A stretch of 24,300 nucleotides of DNA from a virus. Location: positions 1-24,300 of the IMG/VR virus record IMGVR_UViG_3300025771_000182; one strand, written 5' to 3'. Below are positions 1 to 5,584 of this stretch, piece after piece. Numbering within the stretch: the first letter of the stretch is position 1; the number at the start of each line of letters is the position of its first letter. The notes under the pieces were generated by a model that was not told where the DNA came from, made no database searches, and saw only the letters and a list, made by a program, of their open reading frames with translations. The position numbers and the translations under genes are program-made.

Positions 1-13
1 GATTTATTTATAA

Positions 14-85
14 TGGGCGATACTGGAATCGAACCAGTGACTCATTCCTTGTAAGGGAATTACTCTACCGCTGAGTTAATCGCCC
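14..85 (-). tRNA. tRNA-Val (anticodon TAC)
   Basis: Complete 72-nt cloverleaf. The acceptor arms GGGCGAT and ATCGCCC pair fully, the T-arm has the loop TTCGATT, and the anticodon loop CTTACAA gives TAC, reading GTA/GTN valine codons. CCA is not encoded. A consensus promoter lies a few bases upstream of the 5' end. Confidence 0.95.
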
Positions 86-95
86 GATTCTTTTT

Positions 96-124
96 ATTAT
101 AACAAACAAATATTATTTTGTCAA
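96..124 (-). promoter_or_regulatory. sigma70-type promoter for tRNA-Val
   Basis: Minus strand shows TTGACA (124-119), a 17-bp spacer and TATAAT (101-96), a perfect consensus. The predicted start would fall only a few bases before the 5' end of tRNA-Val. The -35 box overlaps the stop codon of the cupin gene. This suggests early host-polymerase transcription. Confidence 0.85.
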
Positions 125-465
125 CTACTTCTACCATAGATATCATCATACCTTACAATATCATCCTCTTCAAGATAAGAACCACTTTGTATCTCTATAA
201 TTTTTAGAGGAACAATACCTGGATTTGTAAGTCTATGTTTTTTAGTCTGTGGTATATAAGTACTTTGACCTTCTGCTAGCAAATACTTTTTATCCTCTAC
301 TTGAACTAACGCTGTCCCAGAAACAACTACCCAGTGTTCAGACCTATGATAGTGCATTTGTAAAGATAGACTAGAAGCAGGATTTACTTCTATTTGCTTT
401 ACTTTATATCTAGGACCAACATCAACAACTTTATACCATCCCCATGGTCTTTCAATCATCTCCAT
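121..465 (-). CDS. small cupin protein (mannose-6-phosphate isomerase type II-like)
   Basis: This 114-aa protein is a single-domain cupin resembling the C-terminal isomerase domain of bifunctional mannose-1-phosphate guanylyltransferase/mannose-6-phosphate isomerase. Visible signs are the start ERPWGWYKVV, the cupin motif 1 region HYHRSEHWVVVSG (residues 38-50) and motif 2 around PQTKKHRLTNPG. The histidines and glutamate would bind a metal. Single-domain versions of this kind occur in T4-like cyanophages, where a role in sugar metabolism is assumed but not shown. The ATG at 465 has GGAGG nine bases upstream, and the gene overlaps the stop of the preceding gene by 14 bp. The fold call is firm; the substrate is not. 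Confidence 0.8.
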   Translation of the reverse strand: MEMIERPWGWYKVVDVGPRYKVKQIEVNPASSLSLQMHYHRSEHWVVVSGTALVQVEDKKYLLAEGQSTYIPQTKKHRLTNPGIVPLKIIEIQSGSYLEEDDIVRYDDIYGRSS

Positions 466-592
466 TTTTTAATTCCTCCAAATAATCTATCCACCACTGA
501 GGATCTTTTGTCATTCTCCATCTAGGAACATCCATTCCTTTCTCAGAATAATATTCAAATAAAGCACTATCTATAATCTGTCCTATCTCCAT
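452..592 (-). CDS. small conserved-looking hypothetical protein (46 aa)
   Basis: I do not recognise a function. The 46-aa product starts MEIGQIID and is rich in aromatic residues (FEYY, PRWR, QWWIDYLEEL). The ATG at 592 was chosen because a purine-rich ribosome site (GAGGAAGAGGAAT) lies directly upstream and the overlap with the previous gene is then only 26 bp. A longer reading from 673 would overlap that gene by 107 bp, and its extra part looks like an out-of-frame copy of the neighbour. Gene order and overlaps suggest co-translation with the membrane protein upstream and the cupin downstream. Confidence 0.6.
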   Translation of the reverse strand: MEIGQIIDSALFEYYSEKGMDVPRWRMTKDPQWWIDYLEELKNGDD

Positions 593-779
593 ATTCCTCT
601 TCCTCTTCATCAACGTCTGCATATGGATTTGCCACGAAGGGTCCTCGTTTTCGTAAAGGTTCTTTTCTGACATAATCCGATTCAGCATTTACGGCTTCTA
701 CCCAAACTGCAAGTTTCATTACAATGAATATAATTGCAAGTGGCAAGAAACATGCCACAACTATTAAAGATTGAGTCAT
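567..779 (-). CDS. small membrane protein with acidic tail
   Basis: This 70-aa protein has one hydrophobic segment at residues 4-27 (SLIVVACFLPLAIIF and following), a basic stretch (RKEPLRKRG) and an acidic C-terminus (DVDEEEEEYGDR). The layout fits a single-pass inner-membrane protein with a cytoplasmic charged tail. No enzyme motif is visible. A TATAAATA motif 24 bp upstream of the ATG suggests late expression, so a role in lysis or membrane remodelling is possible, but nothing in the sequence proves that. No clear Shine-Dalgarno is seen. I believe similar small proteins occur in cyanophages, but cannot check this here. Confidence 0.75.
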   Translation of the reverse strand: MTQSLIVVACFLPLAIIFIVMKLAVWVEAVNAESDYVRKEPLRKRGPFVANPYADVDEEEEEYGDRTDYR

Positions 780-802
780 GAAAATACCAAAAGTATTTGA
801 TC

Positions 803-810
803 TATTTATA
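803..810 (-). promoter_or_regulatory. T4-type late promoter (TATAAATA)
   Basis: The minus strand reads TATAAATA exactly, the T4 late promoter -10 consensus. It lies 24 bp upstream of the ATG of the small membrane protein, in the gap just upstream of that gene and downstream of tRNA-Ala. Confidence 0.65.
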
Positions 811-883
811 TGGAGAATAGGAGACTCGAACTCCTGACTTCAACCTTGCAAAGGTTGCACTCTACCAACTGAGTTAATTCCCC
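811..883 (-). tRNA. tRNA-Ala (anticodon TGC)
   Basis: Complete 73-nt cloverleaf with acceptor GGGGAAT/ATTCTCC (one wobble), T-loop TTCGAGT and anticodon loop TTTGCAA giving TGC. It should read GCA and other GCN alanine codons. CCA is not encoded. Confidence 0.95.
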
Positions 884-1004
884 AGGTGGGGAGTGTTAGA
901 GGACTCCCCTATAACGGGGGCGATCAACTCCCCGACCTAGAAGAAACCCCCTAGGATTTAGTTGCTACGGCATTCTGGTTTATCTTTCCAGCGCGAGTAG
1001 CAAA
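884..1004 (-). ncRNA. candidate structured RNA between tRNA-Thr and tRNA-Ala
   Basis: No ORF or tRNA fits this 121-bp gap, but it is unusually GC-rich and full of pairing. Domain 1: 962-968 pairs with 997-1003 (7 bp) and encloses a 4-bp hairpin at 975-978/988-991. A small hairpin sits at 936-940/950-954. Domain 2: 927-933 can pair with 888-894 (7 bp), extended by 884-887/935-938, enclosing a CCCC/GGGG hairpin at 906-909/916-919. T4 encodes stable RNAs of unknown role (RNA C, RNA D) inside its tRNA cluster, a useful parallel. It could also be a decayed tRNA or a processing spacer. Confidence 0.35.
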
Positions 1005-1077
1005 GCCACTTACCCGACTTGAACGGGTGACCTGAGCTTTACAAAAACCCTGCTCTATCCAGCTGAGCTAAAGTGGC
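1005..1077 (-). tRNA. tRNA-Thr (anticodon TGT)
   Basis: Complete 73-nt cloverleaf. Acceptor GCCACTT pairs with AAGTGGC, T-loop is TTCAAGT, and the anticodon loop TTTGTAA gives TGT for ACA threonine codons. The anticodon stem contains two G-U pairs. CCA is not encoded. Confidence 0.93.
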
Positions 1078-1079
1078 AA

Positions 1080-1151
1080 CTCCACAACCTGGATTCGAAC
1101 CAGGGACCAAGTGATTAACAGTCACCGACTCTACCGCTGAGCTATTGTGGA
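1080..1151 (-). tRNA. tRNA-Asn (anticodon GTT)
   Basis: Complete 72-nt cloverleaf with acceptor TCCACAA/TTGTGGA, T-loop TTCGAAT, discriminator G and anticodon loop CTGTTAA giving GTT. Its 5' end directly abuts the stop codon of the small ORF upstream, so the two are probably in one transcript. Confidence 0.95.
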
Positions 1152-1319
1152 TTAATAGGGTTTAACACCCTGTTCCTTGCAAAGTTTGAAGTAGAGTTTA
1201 TAATACCTCTTCTTCATCTCATCAAGGATTTTGTTGTCCTCTTCAAAACCCAAGTACTTGGTATGGGCATAACACCCTTCAAGTTCACCTATTAATAATA
1301 AGATTTTTATTGGGTCCAT
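1152..1319 (-). CDS. hypothetical protein (55 aa) between tRNA-Gly and tRNA-Asn
   Basis: Unrecognised 55-aa protein starting MDPIKILLLI and ending EQGVKPY. It is helical-looking, with a hydrophobic start (residues 4-10) and a basic/aromatic middle (KKRYYKLYFKLCK). The ATG at 1319 is preferred; the frame stays open to a TTG at 1334, but that would run close to tRNA-Gly and ATG is the better start. There is no clear Shine-Dalgarno. The TAA stop is directly followed by the first base of tRNA-Asn. It could be a small phage effector, or a chance ORF in a tRNA spacer, though its composition looks coding. Confidence 0.5.
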   Translation of the reverse strand: MDPIKILLLIGELEGCYAHTKYLGFEEDNKILDEMKKRYYKLYFKLCKEQGVKPY

Positions 1320-1335
1320 AATGAATAAGGACAAG

Positions 1336-1407
1336 AGCGGAGTATCGGAATCGAACCGACGACATCTAACTTGGAAGGATAGCGTTCTACCGCTGAACTA
1401 ACTCCGC
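1336..1407 (-). tRNA. tRNA-Gly (anticodon TCC)
   Basis: Complete 72-nt cloverleaf with acceptor GCGGAGT/ACTCCGC, T-loop TTCGATT and anticodon loop CTTCCAA giving TCC. One U-U mismatch sits in the anticodon stem. The discriminator is U, as is common for bacterial tRNA-Gly. Its first 10 bases overlap the 3' end of the HNH gene. Confidence 0.93.
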
Positions 1408-1700
1408 ATTTCTAGATGAACTTCTCTGTGACAGTTTGCACATAGCATAGAACACTTATCGAGTTCTGTCAAGATCTTGTTCCAAGACCAAAGGCGAATC
1501 TTATTCCAAGATGCTTCCTTCTGACTTGGATCAAGGTGGTGGAACTCTAACACATCAGGATATTTATCATATCCGCAGCGTTCACAAGAACCACCCTTAT
1601 ATGCTACAGCATCTAACTTACGTTGACGCCATCTTTGTATACAATACTGATTAAAAGAAGATTTCTCTTCTTCGTTCATCAGTTTATAAGGTTTACTCAT
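1398..1700 (-). CDS. HNH homing-type endonuclease (100 aa)
   Basis: Free-standing HNH nuclease. Zinc-binding cysteines are visible in CERCGY (residues 39-44) and CANCH near the C-terminus, and the active-site region reads LEFHHLDP, with the final histidine in CHREVH. Such enzymes nick or cut DNA near their own gene and spread between phage genomes. The position inside a tRNA array, between tRNA-Arg and tRNA-Gly, and the stop codon lying 10 bp inside tRNA-Gly are typical of such insertions. No Shine-Dalgarno is present. Instead a 22-bp perfect palindrome ends six bases before the ATG, which may sequester the start. The family is clear; the target site is unknown. Confidence 0.9.
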   Translation of the reverse strand: MSKPYKLMNEEEKSSFNQYCIQRWRQRKLDAVAYKGGSCERCGYDKYPDVLEFHHLDPSQKEASWNKIRLWSWNKILTELDKCSMLCANCHREVHLEMRS

Positions 1701-1705
1701 AAGAT

Positions 1706-1727
1706 TAGATTAGAACGTTCTAATCTA
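1706..1727. repeat. 22-bp perfect palindrome upstream of the HNH gene
   Basis: Eleven bases pair with the next eleven without interruption, centred on GAACGTTC. It lies between tRNA-Arg and the HNH start codon. In RNA it would form an AT-rich hairpin next to the ATG; in DNA it could be an operator. Free-standing homing endonuclease genes of T4 are known to be held back by RNA hairpins at their ribosome sites, so translational control is a reasonable inference. Confidence 0.6.
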
Positions 1728-1741
1728 TTTAGTAAACCAAG

Positions 1742-1814
1742 CAGGCAAGGTAGGACTCGAACCTACAATCGGCAACTTAGAAGGTTGATGCATTATCCAT
1801 TATGCTACTTGCCC
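1742..1814 (-). tRNA. tRNA-Arg (anticodon TCT)
   Basis: Complete 73-nt cloverleaf. Acceptor GGGCAAG pairs with CTTGCCT (one wobble), T-loop is TTCGAGT, discriminator G, anticodon loop CTTCTAA gives TCT for AGA codons. This is a common phage-borne tRNA in AT-rich genomes. Confidence 0.93.
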
Positions 1815-1862
1815 AGGTGAGAGACTTACACAAGGTTTGGACCCCCCGTTGCTCATGAGACA

Positions 1863-1891
1863 ATCATAACACGTAAAGTGTAGATTGTCAA
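1863..1891 (-). promoter_or_regulatory. sigma70-type promoter before tRNA-Arg
   Basis: Minus strand shows TTGACA (1891-1886), a 17-bp spacer and TATGAT (1868-1863). The -35 box directly abuts the 3' end of tRNA-Asp. The two boxes lie in the arms of an imperfect inverted repeat (1859-1865 with 1883-1889, plus 1869-1872 with 1878-1881), which could be a regulator site. It would serve tRNA-Arg, HNH and the tRNAs beyond. Confidence 0.8.
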
Positions 1892-1964
1892 CGGGGCATA
1901 CGGGACTTGAACCCGTGATCTCCGCCGTGACAGGGCGGCGTCATAACCACTAGACCAATGCCCC
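1892..1964 (-). tRNA. tRNA-Asp (anticodon GTC)
   Basis: Complete 73-nt cloverleaf. Acceptor GGGGCAT pairs with ATGCCCC, T-loop TTCAAGT, discriminator G, anticodon loop CTGTCAC gives GTC. It is GC-richer than the surrounding genome. Confidence 0.95.
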
Positions 1965-1968
1965 AAGG

Positions 1969-2050
1969 TGGGTAGGGAGGGATTCGAACCCCCGAAGGCG
2001 GAGCCGACGGATTTACAGTCCGTTTCCATTAACCACTCGGACACCTACCC
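1969..2050 (-). tRNA. tRNA-Tyr (anticodon GTA)
   Basis: 82-nt class II tRNA with a long variable arm. Acceptor GGGTAGG pairs with CCTACCC, T-loop TTCGAAT, discriminator A, and anticodon loop CTGTAAA gives GTA. It is the first tRNA behind a perfect consensus promoter. Confidence 0.95.
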
Positions 2051-2063
2051 GATTGACCTTCAT

Positions 2064-2092
2064 ATTATACAGGAGAAGGTCTGTCCTGTCAA
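2064..2092 (-). promoter_or_regulatory. consensus sigma70 promoter for the tRNA array
   Basis: Minus strand shows TTGACA (2092-2087), 17 bp, then TATAAT (2069-2064): a perfect match. The start would lie about 7 bases before the 5' end of tRNA-Tyr. The -35 overlaps the 3' end of the gene ending at 2089. Confidence 0.88.
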
Positions 2093-2331
2093 ATCGTATC
2101 GATTTCTTGATCTTCTGTCCAAGAATAATCTTCAATAGCAAGATACTCCAATTTAAAGTTAGTCTCTTCAGAATCATTTGTCAACGGTTCAATCCATTCA
2201 AAAAATTCTTCAGAGATTGCTACTGCATCAAATTGAGATTGAATGTCACCTTCTGCGAGTTGATGAACCCTATCTATAGACCAATTAACAATGTCAACAA
2301 TTAGATCTCCATCCTTAGTCTTGTTTTCCAT
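2089..2331 (-). CDS. acidic hypothetical protein (80 aa)
   Basis: Unrecognised 80-aa acidic protein starting MENKTKDGDLIVDIVNWSID and ending in a Glu/Asp-rich tail (YSWTEDQEIDTI). It has no membrane segment or known motif. The frame is open far upstream to 2547, but that part lies inside the SegE-like gene in another frame and is Ser/Thr/Gln-rich filler, so the ATG at 2331 was chosen. This gives a 17-bp overlap with the gene before it. A good promoter match at 2369-2397 inside that gene would start transcription about 30 bases before this ATG, allowing separate expression. Confidence 0.6.
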   Translation of the reverse strand: MENKTKDGDLIVDIVNWSIDRVHQLAEGDIQSQFDAVAISEEFFEWIEPLTNDSEETNFKLEYLAIEDYSWTEDQEIDTI

Positions 2332-2752
2332 AGTAGTCTTTTCGGAAGTATCTGCTGAGGATGTTGCTATTGTAGTATGCTGGTTCTCCGTTGTCAAGAG
2401 ATTCTGTGAGGACATTGTTGACAAAGAGTTGTCTGGTTTCTTCGAAATTTGTTTTGCCCTTTGTTTTATGTAATGAGATAATAGTACGACTAAAATTTGA
2501 TTTACCAAATTTGAGAACGTCTTCTTTAAGTTCTGGACAAGACCCATAATAGTTCTTCCAATCTGATTCCTGTTTTACTTTTCTTTTTTTGCCCTTTGGT
2601 GTTCTAAACGACCAAAAATACTTTCTCCCAATGTACGATCGTCCGTTGGACTTATTGGCAATGTGATACACAAAACCATAAAAGTCCAAAATATCATCAG
2701 AAGTAAAAGGTCTCTCCAAATAGGTCCATGGGTTTTCATAATCTATACTCAT
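2315..2752 (-). CDS. SegE-like GIY-YIG endonuclease
   Basis: This 145-aa protein carries a GIY-YIG-type core: YGFVYHIANK (residues 25-34), then GRSYIGRKYFWS (37-48) with the arginine typical of the active site. A basic linker follows (PKGKKRKVK) and then DWKNYYGS, the motif seen after the core in SegE-type nucleases. T4 Seg proteins are free-standing homing endonucleases, and related proteins are common in cyanophages. A downstream acidic residue (E in NFEETRQLF) is in the right order to be the catalytic glutamate. It overlaps the genes on both sides by 17 bp. Homing is inferred; a repair or virion role is also possible. Confidence 0.75.
   Translation of the reverse strand: MSIDYENPWTYLERPFTSDDILDFYGFVYHIANKSNGRSYIGRKYFWSFRTPKGKKRKVKQESDWKNYYGSCPELKEDVLKFGKSNFSRTIISLHKTKGKTNFEETRQLFVNNVLTESLDNGEPAYYNSNILSRYFRKDYYGKQD
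2369..2397 (-). promoter_or_regulatory. possible internal promoter in the SegE-like gene
   Basis: Minus strand shows TTGACA (2397-2392), 17 bp and TACAAT (2374-2369), one mismatch from consensus. It lies within coding sequence, so a chance match is possible, but its predicted start is about 30 bases before the next gene's ATG. Confidence 0.5.
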
Positions 2753-2897
2753 CTAGAGCGTCCAATACCTTATTGAGGTATTTATGCGCCAAATCCTTTT
2801 CCCCCTGCCAAACAGTTTTTGGTTCCTGATCGACTTGGTGCTTCAATTTTAGCACACGCACTTTAAATTCTTCTCTAGTAAGTTGATTTTTTGGCAT
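2736..2897 (-). CDS. small basic hypothetical protein (53 aa)
   Basis: Unrecognised 53-aa protein, starting MPKNQLTREEFKVRVLK and ending LDALDEYRL. The sequence looks like two amphipathic helices joined by a short loop (DQEPKTVWQGEKD), with many Lys, Glu and Leu. The reading was made directly from the minus strand with ATG at 2897 and TGA at 2736. It overlaps the SegE-like gene by 17 bp, the same overlap length as the next gene pair. It follows the strong terminator of the upstream gene. I think similar short proteins exist in cyanophages, but I cannot confirm this here. Confidence 0.65.
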   Translation of the reverse strand: MPKNQLTREEFKVRVLKLKHQVDQEPKTVWQGEKDLAHKYLNKVLDALDEYRL

Positions 2898-2928
2898 AAA
2901 ACTTAATACATCTAATCTAATTATACAT

Positions 2929-2953
2929 AAAAAAATCCCCCTTTGCAGGGGGA
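2929..2953 (-). terminator. rho-independent terminator
   Basis: On the minus strand CCCCC and GGGGG pair around a 6-base loop (2937-2941 with 2948-2952), followed by an unbroken run of seven Ts. It lies 8 bases beyond the stop codon of the 405-aa gene. Confidence 0.9.
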
Positions 2954-2960
2954 GGATTGA

Positions 2961-4178
2961 TCAACCGTTATTTCTTCTTCTCTCTCTTGCAGCGTCTCTT
3001 TCCTTCTTCGCTCTTTCAATTGCATCCTTCTTGCCACCTTCACCGTAGTAATTATAAAGAGTTCTTCTATCAGATCTTCTTTCTGCAGGTGTTCTCTCTG
3101 GTGATTTTTTAGCAGCAGAATTTCTTGCAACCGACGAACTTCTGCTCATACGTACATCTGGATCTGCAGAGGTTCCAATCTTTTCTGGATTACGACGATG
3201 CCAACCAGATTCTGCAATTGCTTCAACTGCTTCTGGTTCCAGATATACCATGATTGATTCTGCATCCTGAAGATCTTCTGCATATCCTTCTACACAGAGA
3301 TACTCAAGAACCAGATCATAGGTATCAAACTCTTCACCAAGTCTAGAAGCAACTCTACCTGCTTTATCAGAAACTTTACGTGCAAGTCTACCTACTGCAC
3401 CTTTTGCTTTTGACTTAGCAGAATCTGCTGCATCGCCAGCAGAACGCTTCGCTCTTGCATATCTATTCTTCAAACTTTGCTTTGCTCTTCCAGCAGCATC
3501 ACCTGCTGCCTGAGCAGCAGATCTACCTGCGCTGTATGCCTTTACAGCACCTCTTGATGCCTTAGCAACTGCACGACCTTTGATGTCCTTCGCAACTGCC
3601 TTACGGAGCTCTCCTCTACCCTTAGAGGATTGGGTCTTAAGACCAGCACCCTTCATAAGGTTACGCTTAGAAGCATACTTAGCAAGTCCTACATGGGACT
3701 GTTGCTTAGTATCCTTTACCTTTGCCTTTACTGCAGATTTAGCATCACTAGATGCTTTCTGTGCTTTACCAATAGCACTCTTAACTTTACCCTTTACTGC
3801 AGCAACTTGTGCTGCTCTCTTATCAGATCTCTCTTTTGCTGCTGCTCTGCCTCTTGCCTCTCTAGCAGACTTCTCAGAAGAAGCCATATATTGCTTTCTT
3901 GCAGCAGCACGAGCTGCCATATCTACTCTTGCTTCATCAAGAATTTCTTCAAAAATTTCTTCAATCTCTTCTGGTTCAAAACCTTCATCTAACATATCAT
4001 AAACCAAGTCTTCGATAACATCTTCTTCTGAGATGATATCTTCAATGATCATTTCATACTCTTCATCTAGAGTATCACTATTCTGAGTATTGTAAGTATA
4101 GTCTTCTGTTAAGGATTCTGTCGAAGTATTTTTACTGTAAATACTTAGATATTCATTGTTTAGTGCTCTAAAATCCAT
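2961..4178 (-). CDS. Ala/Lys/Arg-rich protein with acidic N-terminal region (405 aa)
   Basis: Function not recognised. The layout is striking. Residues 1-38 are a polar leader (MDFRALNNEYLSIYS). Residues 39-83 form a very acidic helix (SEEDVIEDLVYDMLDEGF). About 84-280 are low-complexity Ala/Lys/Arg/Ser repeats of the kind KAKVKD and GAVGRLARK, resembling histone H1 tails. A short ordered domain follows (EEFDTYDLVLEYLCVEGY, near 282-300), then a basic tail. A DNA- or RNA-binding, head-internal or scaffold role is plausible but inferred. The 597-aa gene at 11172 has the same alternation of acidic helix and basic Ala/Lys tracts. A possible late promoter lies upstream and a strong terminator downstream, so it is probably its own transcription unit. 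Confidence 0.75.
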   Translation of the reverse strand: MDFRALNNEYLSIYSKNTSTESLTEDYTYNTQNSDTLDEEYEMIIEDIISEEDVIEDLVYDMLDEGFEPEEIEEIFEEILDEARVDMAARAAARKQYMASSEKSAREARGRAAAKERSDKRAAQVAAVKGKVKSAIGKAQKASSDAKSAVKAKVKDTKQQSHVGLAKYASKRNLMKGAGLKTQSSKGRGELRKAVAKDIKGRAVAKASRGAVKAYSAGRSAAQAAGDAAGRAKQSLKNRYARAKRSAGDAADSAKSKAKGAVGRLARKVSDKAGRVASRLGEEFDTYDLVLEYLCVEGYAEDLQDAESIMVYLEPEAVEAIAESGWHRRNPEKIGTSADPDVRMSRSSSVARNSAAKKSPERTPAERRSDRRTLYNYYGEGGKKDAIERAKKERDAARERRRNNG

Positions 4179-4203
4179 GACCTGTCGATTCTAAATACGG
4201 ATA

Positions 4204-4215
4204 TATTTATTTATC
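4204..4215 (-). promoter_or_regulatory. possible late promoter (AATAAATA/GATAAATA)
   Basis: Two overlapping octamers, each one mismatch from TATAAATA, lie 26-37 bp upstream of the 405-aa gene in an otherwise empty 50-bp gap. This is weaker than the exact matches elsewhere in the window. Confidence 0.4.
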
Positions 4216-4228
4216 AAAAAGTCAATTT

Positions 4229-4408
4229 TTAATCCCACGGATCTGGTATTTTAATTTTAGTGCTTGAAGCATCCAAGCGTCCGTCAGTTGTTTTGGTCCG
4301 TGAATAAGAACCTCCACCGCTTTTGGATGGAGGTTCGGATCTGATAGTGCTCTTTTCTTCCAGTCTTCTGTCACAATTGAAAACCAGCGAAAGTATCTTT
4401 CTTAACAT
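4229..4408 (-). CDS. small hypothetical protein downstream of nrdB (59 aa)
   Basis: Possible 59-aa protein starting MLRKILSLVFNCDRRLEEKS and ending KIKIPDPWD. The first ten residues are hydrophobic and basic; the rest is Ser/Thr/Lys-rich and looks disordered. It overlaps the end of nrdB by 38 bp, with a weak GGTGGA site upstream of the ATG at 4408. Its middle contains an 8-bp hairpin (4309-4316 with 4328-4335), encoding the EPPSKSGGG part. The well-formed C-terminus argues for a real gene, but the overlap and hairpin leave open a non-coding 3' region. Confidence 0.45.
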   Translation of the reverse strand: MLRKILSLVFNCDRRLEEKSTIRSEPPSKSGGGSYSRTKTTDGRLDASSTKIKIPDPWD

Positions 4409-5552
4409 CTTGTTTAATTCCACCAACAATATAAGATTCAACTTCAGTCTCTTGAGGTGCAACCTGAAGACCCTTAGATGAGATCCAATGTTCAGTCCAG
4501 GGAAGAGGATTATTCTTTGCTGGAACATCATAAACAGGTTTCAATCCAATAGACTTAAGACGGCGATTTGCAATCCACTCAACATATTGATAAAGAAGTT
4601 TATCATTGAGTCCAATCATACTTCCATCTTTGAATAGATATTCTGCCCAACGCTTTTCTTCATTTACACATTGATCAAACATACTGTAAACCCATCTCTC
4701 TTCTTCTTTAGCAATTTTTGCCATATCGGGATCATCACCATCCCGCCACTTGTTCATAATGTTTTGAGTGATTGCGAGATGTTGGTTTTCATCTCTTGCA
4801 ATAAGGGAGATGATCTTAGCACTTCCCTCCATAAGTTTAAGCTCACCGAAAGCAAAAGAACATGCAAAACTAACATAGAAACGAATACCCTCAAGAATGT
4901 TGACATTTGCAACTGCCCTGTAAAGTTTACGCTTTAGTTCATAACGATTTTCTTTAAAGTATCCAGCACCCTCTTGTGCATGTACCCATTCATCTGTATT
5001 ACCATACTGCTGTGCGGCACGGATAAAATCATCATATGATTGAGTTACACTAGAAGCACGTTCAAGAATACGATCATTTTTAATGATCGTATCAAATACT
5101 TCTGAAGGATCTGGATAGATATTTTTAATGATATATGTATATGAACGACTATGGATCATTTCCATAAATCCCCATACTTCCATACATGCTTCTAATTCAG
5201 GTAAGCTACAGTAAGGAATAAAAGCCATCCCAGGACCACGCCCTTGTACGGAGTCAAGCATAATCTGGTATTTGAGGTTAGAGGTATAGATATGCTTTTG
5301 TTCTGGACGAAGTGTTTGATAATCTCCACGATCTTTCTGCAATGAAACTTCTTCTGGTCTCCAAAAATATCCAAGTTGTTGAGTTGTAAGTTTATCAAAA
5401 ATTGGATATTTGTAGGAATCATACCTTTGGATTCCCAAAGGTTGTCCAAAAAACATTGGTTGTTTTTTAGTATTTACTTCTGCAGTATTAAATACTGTCA
5501 TTCCAGTAACTTTGGAAGAATTTTTACTTGTGTCTACGAAATTAAATTCCAT
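4371..5552 (-). CDS. nrdB: ribonucleotide reductase class Ia, beta subunit
   Basis: Small (R2) subunit that generates the tyrosyl radical for reduction of ribonucleoside diphosphates in the cytoplasm. In this 393-aa protein all diiron ligands and the radical tyrosine are present at the E. coli spacing: D100, E131, H134, Y138 (EMIHSRSY), E221, E255 and H258 (DENQH). The C-terminal tail DTFAGFQL would bind the alpha subunit. It lies 32 bp after nrdA and is probably transcribed from the promoter before gp61. Phage NrdAB recycles host nucleotides to feed phage DNA synthesis. Full length and intact. Confidence 0.96.
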   Translation of the reverse strand: MEFNFVDTSKNSSKVTGMTVFNTAEVNTKKQPMFFGQPLGIQRYDSYKYPIFDKLTTQQLGYFWRPEEVSLQKDRGDYQTLRPEQKHIYTSNLKYQIMLDSVQGRGPGMAFIPYCSLPELEACMEVWGFMEMIHSRSYTYIIKNIYPDPSEVFDTIIKNDRILERASSVTQSYDDFIRAAQQYGNTDEWVHAQEGAGYFKENRYELKRKLYRAVANVNILEGIRFYVSFACSFAFGELKLMEGSAKIISLIARDENQHLAITQNIMNKWRDGDDPDMAKIAKEEERWVYSMFDQCVNEEKRWAEYLFKDGSMIGLNDKLLYQYVEWIANRRLKSIGLKPVYDVPAKNNPLPWTEHWISSKGLQVAPQETEVESYIVGGIKQDVKKDTFAGFQL

Positions 5553-5584
5553 ACTTGCAATTACCCTTAGATTATTTAAAAAAT

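Noticed and set aside
452-673. Longer start (MSEKNLYENEDPSW) for the 46-aa gene
   Set aside because: It would overlap the membrane protein gene by 107 bp, while the ATG at 592 has a purine-rich ribosome site.
1853-2044. Minus-strand ORF across tRNA-Tyr and tRNA-Asp
   Set aside because: It is a translation of two tRNA genes in sequence; such ORFs are a known artefact.
2156-2184. TTGACA with 17-bp spacer in the 80-aa gene
   Set aside because: The matching -10 box reads TAACTT, too far from consensus to support.
2053-2473. Plus-strand ORFs opposite the 80-aa gene and the SegE-like gene
   Set aside because: They are antisense shadows of better minus-strand genes, with no ribosome sites or recognisable motifs.
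2332-2547. Upstream extension of the 80-aa acidic gene
   Set aside because: It is an out-of-frame copy of the SegE-like gene with filler-like composition.
2774-2781. CATAAATA as a late promoter before the SegE-like gene
   Set aside because: One mismatch, inside coding sequence, and no other late-gene sign there.
3580-4002. Long plus-strand ORFs opposite the Ala/Lys-rich gene
   Set aside because: Their composition (Leu/Ser/Cys-rich) is that expected from reading low-complexity Ala/Lys codons backwards.
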